From NCBI RefSeq assembly GCF_000170895.1, contig NZ_ABCS01000023.1, positions 1-64,000 on the forward strand: DNA of 64,000 nucleotides. Direction: 5' to 3'. The notes beneath the pieces are model-generated. The model worked only from the letters and a program-made list of their open reading frames with translations. It did no database searches and was not told where the DNA came from. Position numbers and translations under genes: made by a program. Source of the DNA: Plesiocystis pacifica SIR-1 (lineage in GTDB: Bacteria > Myxococcota_A > Polyangia > Nannocystales > Nannocystaceae). Positions 10,632 through 18,321 of the stretch are shown in pieces. The stretch's first letter is position 1, and every line of letters begins with the position of its first letter.

Positions 10632-12497
10632 ATGGCTGAATCGAACGTGAACAAGAGCGGTGGGACGATGGTCGCCAGCTCCTCCTCCCCGCCGCCGCCG
10701 CCCAAGGGCGGAAGCGCGACCGTCGTCGCCGGCGGCCCGCCAGCCGTGGCCGCGGCTGCGGGTGGTGGAGGCACCATGATCGCTGGCGCAGGGGACCCCG
10801 TCCCCGAGGTCGTCGCGACAGCCCCCAGCGCTGCGCTGTCAGAGGACCTCGTCGGCCAGACCCTCCTGGGCCGCTACGAGATCATCAAGCGCCTCGGCGA
10901 AGGCGGCATGGGCACGGTCTACCTCGGCGAGCACAAGACCATCAAAAAGCGCTTCGCCGTCAAGGTCCTGTCCCAGGAATTCGCCCACAAGGAAGACCTG
11001 CGCGAGCGCTTCCTGCAGGAGGCCCGCGCGGCCTCGATGATCCCCCAGGAGAACGTCGTCGAGATCACCGACTTTGGCGACACGCCCAACGGCTCGGTGT
11101 TCTTCATCATGGAGTTCCTCGACGGCGAGGACCTCTCGGACACCGTCAAGGACCAGGGCCAGATCCCGTGGGCGCGGGTCAAGCCGATCATGCTGCAGAT
11201 CTGCCGCGCCCTCGCGGCGGCCCACGACGCGGGCATCATCCACCGCGACATGAAGCCGGAGAACTGCTACCGCATCAAGCGGGGCAAGAACGAGGACTTC
11301 ATCAAGGTCCTCGACTTCGGCATCGCCAAGGTCACCTCCGACGAGGGCAGCGAGGGCAAGGGGCTCACGCGGACCGGCATGATCTTCGGCACCCCCGAGT
11401 ACATGTCGCCGGAGCAGGCCCAGGGCGCCAAGCCGGACCACCGCGTCGACGTCTACGCCTGCGGCGTGATCATGTACGAGCTGCTCACGGGGCGCGTGCC
11501 GTTCACGGCCGACACCTTCATGGGCATCCTGACCAAGCACATGTTCGAGGTGCCCGAGGCGCCCTCGTCCCTGGTCCCGGAGGCCAACATCCCCGAGGAG
11601 GTCGAGGCGATCATCCTCAAGGCGATGCAAAAAGATCGCGAGCTGCGCTTCGCCGACATGACCGAGATGGCCGCGGCCATCGAGGCGGTGGGCTCGGGCG
11701 CGGGGGCGGTGGCCGTCGTCGCCGAGAACATCGCGCGCCCGTCCACGGGCGAGATGGCGTTCACCGGCGGTCGCCAGACCATGGCCGGCGTCGCCGGCAC
11801 GGTCCCGCCCGTGGCTGGCGCCTACGAGGAGCCGCAGTCCTCGAACAAGGGCCTCTACATCGGGGTCATCGGCGGCTTGGTCTTGGCCGCTGCGGGCATC
11901 GGAGGCTTCCTGGCCTTCGGCGGCAAGGACAAACAAAAGACCGAGGACGCCCAGGCCCAGCAGGCCACGGAGGAGCCGGCGGCCGTCGCCGAGCAGCCCG
12001 AGGATCCCGAGGTCGAGCCGGAGCCCGAGCCGGAGCCCGAGCCCGAGAAGGTCAAGGAGCTCACGGGCGTCGAGACCGTCAACCTGTTCATCACGACCAA
12101 GGATCCGGACGGCGAGGTCATCCAGGCCAAGATCCTCGATCCGCTCGACAACGCCATCTACGGCATGACCTACCCCGGCGACGAAGCCGAGGGCGCCAAG
12201 GACTACGTCGGCGTACCCGTGGCCAAGTCCAAGCAGGCGCTCAACGTGTTGATCGTCGCCAAGGGCTACGAGTCTCAGGTGCTCGAGAAGTACCCAACGC
12301 GGGACAAGAAGTTCGAGATCGTGCTTCAGCCGGTCAAGAAGGCCACGAAGAAGACCAAGAAGAGCTCGAAGAAGACGCCGGCCAAGAAACCGGATCCGGC
12401 CAAGACGGATCCGGCGCCGAAGCCAGAGACCAAGCCCGCGAAGAAGAAGACGCCCCCGCGCTTGTCGCCGGACCTCAAGGATCCCTTCGGGAACTGA
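10632..12497 (+). CDS. Ser/Thr protein kinase with TM helix and PEGA-like exterior tail
   Basis: 621 residues from the ATG at 10632, preceded by GAAGGA. The first 75 residues are Gly/Pro/Ala-rich. The kinase domain (about 80-350) has GEGGMGTVYLG, AVKVL, HRDMKPEN with Asp206, DFGIAKV and GTPEYMSPEQ. One TM helix follows (YIGVIGGLVLAAAGIGGFLAF, about 410-430), then an acidic Pro/Glu repeat (EPEPEPEPEP), a beta-rich module of about 90 residues and a Lys/Pro-rich tail (KKATKKTKKSSKK). The exterior part may sense envelope signals. It lies 212 bases after the first kinase, whose TM topology is similar; the two could signal together but share no overlap. Confidence 0.93.
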   Translation: MAESNVNKSGGTMVASSSSPPPPPKGGSATVVAGGPPAVAAAAGGGGTMIAGAGDPVPEVVATAPSAALSEDLVGQTLLGRYEIIKRLGEGGMGTVYLGEHKTIKKRFAVKVLSQEFAHKEDLRERFLQEARAASMIPQENVVEITDFGDTPNGSVFFIMEFLDGEDLSDTVKDQGQIPWARVKPIMLQICRALAAAHDAGIIHRDMKPENCYRIKRGKNEDFIKVLDFGIAKVTSDEGSEGKGLTRTGMIFGTPEYMSPEQAQGAKPDHRVDVYACGVIMYELLTGRVPFTADTFMGILTKHMFEVPEAPSSLVPEANIPEEVEAIILKAMQKDRELRFADMTEMAAAIEAVGSGAGAVAVVAENIARPSTGEMAFTGGRQTMAGVAGTVPPVAGAYEEPQSSNKGLYIGVIGGLVLAAAGIGGFLAFGGKDKQKTEDAQAQQATEEPAAVAEQPEDPEVEPEPEPEPEPEKVKELTGVETVNLFITTKDPDGEVIQAKILDPLDNAIYGMTYPGDEAEGAKDYVGVPVAKSKQALNVLIVAKGYESQVLEKYPTRDKKFEIVLQPVKKATKKTKKSSKKTPAKKPDPAKTDPAPKPETKPAKKKTPPRLSPDLKDPFGN

Positions 12498-12517
12498 GGC
12501 GCGCTGAGCCGCGACTG

Positions 12518-12548
12518 AACGCGCCCCGAGCCTGGCTCTGGGCGCGTT
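12518..12548. terminator. Hairpin between convergent genes
   Basis: AACGCGCCC (12518-12526) pairs with GGGCGCGTT (12540-12548) around a 13-base loop. It sits between the end of the kinase gene and the end of the convergent M14 gene and could serve both strands. The T-run is short (TTTAT), so efficiency is uncertain. Confidence 0.4.
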
Positions 12549-13522
12549 TATGTTGTCCGGAGCGTGCGGACCTCGGGTCGCGAGCGCTCGGCGGCCCGAC
12601 CCAGGAAGGTCGCCACGGCGGGGACCTCGTTGCGGACCCAGGGCTCGGGGTCTCGAGGGTTGAAGCGCCAAAACAAGCTCGGCGCGCGCAGGTGCTGGCG
12701 GAAGCTCGCGCGCAGCGGGAAGGACTCGACGCACACGGACCAGCAGCGGTGGTTGTGGTGCTGGTGGTCCTCCTGCTCCCCCGTGTAGGTGTCAAAGCGC
12801 CGGCTGGCCACGCGGCGGTAGCGGTGCACCGTCTGGCGGTCGGTGAAGGACTCGCACAGCTCGCGGTAGACCCGGAAGCTGGCTGGGTCCTCGACGCGGG
12901 CCGGGAACAGGGTGCCCATGAAGCTGTGCAGGTTCACGCAGGCCCAAAAGCCCTGCTCGTGCATGAGGGCGTCGAGGGCCGCGGTCTCGGGCTCGCTCAG
13001 GGGCTCGGGGCCGCGGTAGGTCGCGTCCCCGCTGCGGCTCGAGCCTGCGCCCGGGATGGGCAGGCGACGGCTGCCCGGAGGCAGCGGCCAGTTGCGGTTG
13101 AGGTCCACGCCGCGCTCGTTGGGCCGCAGGTCGCGGAGCTGGCCCTGGCCCCCGCGGGCGTGGGTGCGGGCGTAGCCGTCGGGGTTGAGGCAGGGGGCGA
13201 CCCACAGCTCGGCTCGCTCATGCAGCGCCGCGACCTGGGGCTGACCGGCGATCAGGGCCTCGAGCAGGCCGTGGGCGACGCGGTTGCCGATGAACTCGGG
13301 GCCGTGGGTATTGGCGCACACGAGGACCTTGGCCGGCTCGGTCCGCGCGGCGGCCTCGTTGCGCTTGGAGGCGACCCGGACCGCGCGTAGGGGGCGTCCG
13401 GCGACGCTCTCGCCGTAGTTGTGGATGCTGGCGGTGTGCCCCGCCCCCTCGAGCCGAGCGACGAGGCCATCGAGCTCGCGCTCGCGTTCCTCGGGGCTCG
13501 GATAGGGGGCGAGGTCCGTCAC
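12548..13522 (-). CDS. M14-family zinc carboxypeptidase
   Basis: About 324 residues from the GTG at 13522, seven bases after the helicase stop; an alternative GTG at 13582 lies inside the helicase gene. Zinc ligands are expected in THGPEFIG (HxxE) and NLHSF (His). The substrate-binding block is NPDGYARTHARGG...DLNRNWP, and the catalytic Glu is probably in CVESFPL. These are hallmarks of M14 carboxypeptidases such as murein peptide amidase or gamma-D-glutamyl-DAP peptidases; peptidoglycan peptides are the likely substrate but the sequence does not prove it. I see no signal peptide with either start. A His-rich stretch (EDHQHHNHRC) is unusual. Last gene of the minus-strand block. Confidence 0.85.
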   Translation of the reverse strand: MTDLAPYPSPEERERELDGLVARLEGAGHTASIHNYGESVAGRPLRAVRVASKRNEAAARTEPAKVLVCANTHGPEFIGNRVAHGLLEALIAGQPQVAALHERAELWVAPCLNPDGYARTHARGGQGQLRDLRPNERGVDLNRNWPLPPGSRRLPIPGAGSSRSGDATYRGPEPLSEPETAALDALMHEQGFWACVNLHSFMGTLFPARVEDPASFRVYRELCESFTDRQTVHRYRRVASRRFDTYTGEQEDHQHHNHRCWSVCVESFPLRASFRQHLRAPSLFWRFNPRDPEPWVRNEVPAVATFLGRAAERSRPEVRTLRTT

Positions 13523-13529
13523 GGTGCGC

Positions 13530-16500
13530 TCACTCGGGCGCGTCGGCGGCTGGCTCGGCGTCGGAGCCGGCCTCGGGCTCACCAGGCTCCTCGGAGGGAG
13601 CGGCGGGAGCCTCGGGCTCGTTGGGAGCCTCGGCTTCGGCGGGAGCCTCGGCTTCGGCGGGAGCCTCGGCTTCGGCGGGGACCTCGGCTTTGGCGGGAGC
13701 CTCGGGCTCGTTGGGAGCCTCGGCTTCGGCGGGAGCTTCAGGCGGGGCAGGGGCCGCGGCTTCAGCAGGGGCCTCCTCGCCAGCGGCGACAGCCCCAGCC
13801 AGCTCGGCGAGCGCAGGCAGATCGGCGTCGGAGACCCGGAGAGCCGGGGCGTCCCCGTCGTCGACGGAGCTCAGCGCGAGGGCGACCTCGCCCACGGTCG
13901 TGCCCGCCAGGCGCTCGGCGACGGTCTCGAACAGGCCGGTCTCCATGCGGAACAGGCTGGTCTCGTCGCGCACGGTGAGGTCGCGGACGGCCTTGCCGTG
14001 GAGCCCGGTGGTTCGCTTGAGCAGGGCGCGGACGTCCGCGGACTTGTGCCCGTGGCGACGCCCGAGGTTCAGGCTGACCTGGATCAGCGTGTCGTCGCCG
14101 GAGCTATCGGGCAGGCTCGGGATCGCGGCCGTATCCTCGGCGGCTGCGGGCTCGCGGCCGGTGTCTGCCTCGCTCGGCGTGTCGTCGTTGGCCTCGTCGC
14201 GGGCGTCCTCGTCACGCTCGAAGTCCGCGGCGGAGTACTTGGACGCCCAGACCTCCCAGAAGTCCTTGTGCGGCGGGCAGGTCAGCTCCGGCGGGGGCGG
14301 GGGCGTCTTCTTGCGTCGGCGACGGCGGCGACGCTTCTTCTTGGGTGCTTCAGCCTCAGCCTCGGCTTCGCCAGCGGGGGCAGCGTCGCCCTCTGCGGCT
14401 TCAGGGGCATCCCCGCCGGCCTCGGCGGGGGCCTCGGTCGGCGCGGCGGGGGCTTCGGCAGCGGGCTCGCCAGCCTCGGCGCCCTCGCTCGGGGTCGCGT
14501 CCGTGGGGGCAGGGGGGGGGGCTTTGACTTCGCCCTCGGCAGGCTGCTCGGCGTCCGCGTCGACCTCGACCTCCTCGGAGTCCTCGCCCTCCTCCTCGTC
14601 GTCGCCGTCGTCGCCGTCGTCGTCGCCGTCGTCATCCGACTCCTCCGCGTCGCGGTCTGTCAGGTCCTCGACCTCGACCTCCTCCGAGAGCTCGTCGAGC
14701 ACGGCGCGGCGGCGACCCTTGAGGGTCAGCTCGTCGTACTCGTTGATCTCACCGAACTCGTTGCGGACCGCGTCGAGCTCCTGCTCGTCGATGTCGATGA
14801 TGATCTGGTCCTGGGATACGCGCGGGACCTCGACGACGGCGGGCTCTTTGGCCGCCTTCGAGCTGCCCCCGCCGCCGCGCCGGCGGCGACGACGACGACG
14901 ACGACGGCCGCCAGAGCCCTCGCCGGCTTCGGTCTCGTCGGAGTCCTCGTCGTCGGCAGAGCCTTCACCTTCGCCGGCGCTCTCGGCTTCGCCGTCTTCG
15001 CTGGCGGGTGCGTCGGCGTTGGCCGCATCGGACTTGCCGCGACGGCGACGGCGACGGCGACGACGCTTCTTGGGCTTGGCCTCTCCGGCTTCGCCGTCCG
15101 CGTCGGCCTCGGCGTCAGCCTCGGATCCCTCCTCGGCTTCGCCCTCGTCGGCCTCGTCGTCGCCCTCAGCCTCACCCGGGGAGGTCGCGTCTTCGCTGCT
15201 CGCCCCGTCTTCGTCGGCGCTGGGCTTGCGACGGCGGCGGCGGCGACGACGGCGCTTCTTGGGCCGCTCCTCGTCGTCACTCGCGTTCTCGTCGTCGCTC
15301 GCGCTCTCGTCCTCGGAGGCGTCCGCGTCACTGGTGTCGGTCGTGGCGTCTTCGGCCGGCGCGTCGGCGGCCTCGGGCTTCGGCTCGCCGCTCTCCTCGG
15401 CGGGGGCCGGTGCCTCGGCGGGGGCCGGGGCCTCGAGCTCCGCGCTGGCGTCTGCTGCGACCTCGGCGGCAACCTCGGGCGCGGGGGCCTCGACGCTCAT
15501 CTCCGAGGATTCGCCGGTCTCACGCTCGTCGCGCCGGCTCCGGCGGCGACGTCCGTCGCGGTCGTCCCCGCGCTCGTCCCGGTCGCGGCGTCCCCGTCGG
15601 CGACGCCCGTCGCGGTCGTCTGCACGCTCGTCGCGGCCCCGGTCGTCCCGGTCGCGGCCCCGGTCGCCCCGGTCGCGGCCCCGGTCGTCCCGGTCGCGGC
15701 TCCGGTCGTCGCGGTCGCGGCTCCGGTCGTCCCGGTCGTCCCGGTCGCGGCGACCCCGTCGGCGACGCCCGTCGCGGTCGTCCCCGCCCTCCTCACGACG
15801 GCCCCGGCGACCGCGGAGGTCACGGTCGCGGTCGCGGTCGCCCCGGCGATCCCGACGCTCGCGGTACATGTCCTCGAGGACCTCGCTGCCCTCGCCCTCG
15901 TCGCCGTCCTCACGGTCCTCGCGGGCGCGCTCCTTGTCCTGCTTGGCCTTGGCCTCGACGGCCTCGTTGAGCAGGTAGGCGACGACACGATCGCCGCGCG
16001 GGTCGGCGAGCAGCCGGCGCGCGAGCAGCAGCCACTCGGGCGAGACCGGCTTTTGGAAGTCGTGGCTGAGGCGGTCGAGGGTGACCTCGGTGCGCCGGGC
16101 CGCGAGCTCGTCCTTGGGCGGGAGCTTGCGCTCGGTGAACTGGATGCTCTTGTAGGCCCGGGTCAGCGTGTAGAAGGCACCGATCTCGAGGGGCGAGACG
16201 ATGCTCAGGGCCACGCCGGGTCGGCCCGCGCGGCCGGTCCGGCCCGTGCGGTGCACGTAGTTCTCGGCGTTCTCCGGGAAGGAGTAGTTGATGACGTGGC
16301 TGACGTGGCTGACGTCGATGCCCCGGGCGGCGACGTCCGTGGCCACGAGGAAGCGGAGCTTGCGGTCACGGAACAGGCCCATGACGTGCTCGCGCGCGGC
16401 CTGGGTCAGGTCGCTCGACAGCGCGTGGGCGGAGTAGCCGTTCTTTTGCAGCACGCTGGCGACGAGGCGGGTCTCCTCGCGGGTGTTGCAGAACACCATC

Positions 16501-17702
16501 GCGGCCGCGGGGTCCTCGACGATGATCATGTCGACCAGATCGCGGGTCTTGATGCTGCCGCCGGTGGAGTAGAAGCCGTGATAGATCTCGGCGGCCGCGA
16601 TGTCGTCGCCGGACAGCACGATGTGCTCCGGCTCGCGCATGTCGCGACGGGCGATGCGGGCGATGTCGCGGGGCACCGTGGCCGAGAACAGGCAGGTCTG
16701 CCGCTCCTTGGGGCAGGCGCGCAAGATGGCGCGGATGTCCTCGAGGAAGCCCATGGACAGCATCTCGTCGCACTCGTCGAGGACGACGGTGCGGACCTTG
16801 GACAGGTCCAGGGACTTGCGGCGGATGTGGTCGAGGACGCGGCCGGGGGTGCCGACGACGGCGTGCACGCCCCGGGCGAGGGCGTCGAGCTGGGGGTTCA
16901 TGGCCGTGCCGCCGTAGACCGGGAGCACGTCCACGGGGGTCTCGATGGCCAGGCGCACCAGCTCGTTGCAGACCTGCTTGGCGAGCTCGCGGGTCGGGAG
17001 CAGGACGATGAGCTGGACGCCGGTCTCGGCCGCGTCGCCGGGCTGGAAGCGGTTGGCGAGCCAGGGCAGGCAAAAGGCGCCGGTCTTGCCGCTGCCGGTC
17101 TGCGACTGCACGAGCACGTCGGTGCCCTGGATCATCGTCTCGTAGGTGCGCGCCTGGACCTTGGTCGGGGCCGTCCAGCCGGCCGCGTCGACGGCGTTGC
17201 GCACGTGCTCGGGGAGCGCCATCTCGTCCCAGGTCTCGGGTGCGGGATCGGGCTCTTCCTCGGCGTCCTCGCCTTCGGGCGCGGCCACGGCCTCGCTGAC
17301 GAGCTCGGAGTCGACCTCGGTGTGGCCCGAGACCTCGGAGCGCTCGGACATCTCCTCGGGGCTGTCCGCCTCGGCGGTGTCGATCTCGCCGGACACGGCC
17401 GCGGGCGGCTCGGGGGCGGGGGGCGGTGCGTCGGGGAGCTCCGCCACCTCGGTGGCGAAGGTCGACTCGGCCTCGGAGGTCTCGGTCGCAACCGCCGACT
17501 CGGGCGCGTCTGCGACGGCCTTCGTGGGCGTGGAAGCCTCGGCTGCCTCTACTGCATCGACGGCACCATCATCCGCGGCGGGCGGCTCAGGGCTATCCTG
17601 AGCGCCCTCCGTGGAGGCGTCGGTCGTCGGCGTGGAGGGGGTGGTGTCATCGGTGGAGGTGGGTTGGTCCGAGGTGGGCTCGGATCCGTTGGGCTCGGTC
17701 AT
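13530..17702 (-). CDS. Giant DEAD-box-type RNA helicase with DECD motif and distant DbpA-type RNA-binding domain
   Basis: 1390 residues. Acidic Thr/Ser/Glu-rich N-terminus to about 155. Helicase core about 160-520: Q-motif TAPTKVQ, SQTGSGKT with Lys206, motif II Asp309-Glu-Cys-Asp312 (DECD instead of DEAD), SAT, and HRTGRTGRAG. Beyond the core come an RD/RG-rich stretch, then long Ala/Glu/Pro-rich disorder broken by at least four runs of 7-10 Arg/Lys. Near the C-terminus, about 1206-1275, VSLNLGRRHGHKSADVRALL and VRDLTVRDE match the DbpA RNA-binding fold (PF03880), which normally follows the core directly. An Ala/Glu/Pro repeat tail ends the protein. Expected role: ATP-dependent RNA remodelling, perhaps in condensates with ribosomes. 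Its ATG overlaps the stop of the upstream membrane-protein gene. Confidence 0.9.
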   Translation of the reverse strand: MTEPNGSEPTSDQPTSTDDTTPSTPTTDASTEGAQDSPEPPAADDGAVDAVEAAEASTPTKAVADAPESAVATETSEAESTFATEVAELPDAPPPAPEPPAAVSGEIDTAEADSPEEMSERSEVSGHTEVDSELVSEAVAAPEGEDAEEEPDPAPETWDEMALPEHVRNAVDAAGWTAPTKVQARTYETMIQGTDVLVQSQTGSGKTGAFCLPWLANRFQPGDAAETGVQLIVLLPTRELAKQVCNELVRLAIETPVDVLPVYGGTAMNPQLDALARGVHAVVGTPGRVLDHIRRKSLDLSKVRTVVLDECDEMLSMGFLEDIRAILRACPKERQTCLFSATVPRDIARIARRDMREPEHIVLSGDDIAAAEIYHGFYSTGGSIKTRDLVDMIIVEDPAAAMVFCNTREETRLVASVLQKNGYSAHALSSDLTQAAREHVMGLFRDRKLRFLVATDVAARGIDVSHVSHVINYSFPENAENYVHRTGRTGRAGRPGVALSIVSPLEIGAFYTLTRAYKSIQFTERKLPPKDELAARRTEVTLDRLSHDFQKPVSPEWLLLARRLLADPRGDRVVAYLLNEAVEAKAKQDKERAREDREDGDEGEGSEVLEDMYRERRDRRGDRDRDRDLRGRRGRREEGGDDRDGRRRRGRRDRDDRDDRSRDRDDRSRDRDDRGRDRGDRGRDRDDRGRDERADDRDGRRRRGRRDRDERGDDRDGRRRRSRRDERETGESSEMSVEAPAPEVAAEVAADASAELEAPAPAEAPAPAEESGEPKPEAADAPAEDATTDTSDADASEDESASDDENASDDEERPKKRRRRRRRRRKPSADEDGASSEDATSPGEAEGDDEADEGEAEEGSEADAEADADGEAGEAKPKKRRRRRRRRRGKSDAANADAPASEDGEAESAGEGEGSADDEDSDETEAGEGSGGRRRRRRRRRRGGGGSSKAAKEPAVVEVPRVSQDQIIIDIDEQELDAVRNEFGEINEYDELTLKGRRRAVLDELSEEVEVEDLTDRDAEESDDDGDDDGDDGDDEEEGEDSEEVEVDADAEQPAEGEVKAPPPAPTDATPSEGAEAGEPAAEAPAAPTEAPAEAGGDAPEAAEGDAAPAGEAEAEAEAPKKKRRRRRRRKKTPPPPPELTCPPHKDFWEVWASKYSAADFERDEDARDEANDDTPSEADTGREPAAAEDTAAIPSLPDSSGDDTLIQVSLNLGRRHGHKSADVRALLKRTTGLHGKAVRDLTVRDETSLFRMETGLFETVAERLAGTTVGEVALALSSVDDGDAPALRVSDADLPALAELAGAVAAGEEAPAEAAAPAPPEAPAEAEAPNEPEAPAKAEVPAEAEAPAEAEAPAEAEAPNEPEAPAAPSEEPGEPEAGSDAEPAADAPE
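13622..13738. repeat. 18-bp tandem repeats in the helicase C-terminal tail
   Basis: Imperfect copies of GGAGCCTCGGCTTCGGCG, read on the minus strand as EAPAEA units. They lie inside the helicase gene. Confidence 0.75.
15640..15755. repeat. Short repeats coding the RD-rich linker of the helicase
   Basis: Repeated CGGTCGCGGC(C/T)CCGGTCGTCC units, read on the minus strand as DRDDRSRD/GRD. The period varies (15-18 bases), consistent with slippage in a disordered linker. Confidence 0.65.
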
Positions 17703-18292
17703 CGAGTGGAACCTTCGTGGGCGCGAAGCTGCGCACGCGCTGCGGCGTCGTCCTCGAGGCGTTCGCGCTGTCGAGCGAAGACGTCGTCAATTCGCTCGAG
17801 CTGCTGCGCCACCGAGGGGCTCGCATCGTCACAGGCCGCGTGGGTTTCGCGGAGGAGGTGGGCAAAATCTTCGAGAGCCTCATGGTTGACCTCGTCGTCG
17901 GCGTTGCGTCGGAGTCGGTCGGACCCGAGCCAGGAGCGGCGCGGGGGTTGGTTCATCTGGGCCACGAGTTGCTCGCGCATGAGCTCCACCCGGTACTCGC
18001 AGTCGACACGATCGGAAGGCAGCCCTGGTTGCAGCTGCCATAGCCCAGCGACGACGCCCCAGAGGGCGTAGACGATGAGGAAGACCGTTCCGGCTATGCG
18101 GATCCATCGGAAGGTACGCTTTCGACTCGCTGATTGAGGCTCGGTCAGTGCGCGAAGTCTTTCAGGAACACCAAGCCCGGTCAAGGTGCTCAGCGTTCCG
18201 CGGGTTCGTCGCGCGGGCACGGTGAACCGCACTCGCACCGGCCCCCCTCGGATCCCATGATCCCCATGGGGGTCACATGGGACCGGGCTCAC
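17699..18292 (-). CDS. Single-pass membrane protein of unknown function
   Basis: Up to 197 residues; the stop (TGA 17699-17701) overlaps the helicase ATG, strong support for a real coupled gene. One TM helix is clear (IAGTVFLIVYALWGVVAGLW), preceded by a basic stretch (SASRKRTFRW). After it comes a charged, probably helical region with many Arg/Glu, possibly a coiled coil (QQLERIDDVFARQRERLEDD). The 5' end is uncertain: GTG 18292 gives the longest form, and there is no convincing ATG, so a TTG or GTG further in may be used. No family recognised. Coupling to the helicase suggests shared expression. Confidence 0.6.
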   Translation of the reverse strand: MSPVPCDPHGDHGIRGGPVRVRFTVPARRTRGTLSTLTGLGVPERLRALTEPQSASRKRTFRWIRIAGTVFLIVYALWGVVAGLWQLQPGLPSDRVDCEYRVELMREQLVAQMNQPPRRSWLGSDRLRRNADDEVNHEALEDFAHLLRETHAACDDASPSVAQQLERIDDVFARQRERLEDDAAARAQLRAHEGSTR

Positions 18293-18321
18293 ACGCTCCG
18301 CGGACGTTCAGCGCGGCCGCT

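Noticed and set aside
15640-15755. CRISPR-like repeat array
   Set aside because: Units are 15-18 bases, lie inside an open reading frame and encode RD-rich linker; no spacers or cas genes.
13524-18071. A very long open frame on the plus strand opposite the helicase
   Set aside because: It mirrors the minus-strand helicase codons, is Ser/Leu/Val/Gly-rich with no domain, and arises from GC-rich codon bias. The same applies to long antisense frames at 4379-5902, 26879-28972, 34292-36844 and 44337-47651.
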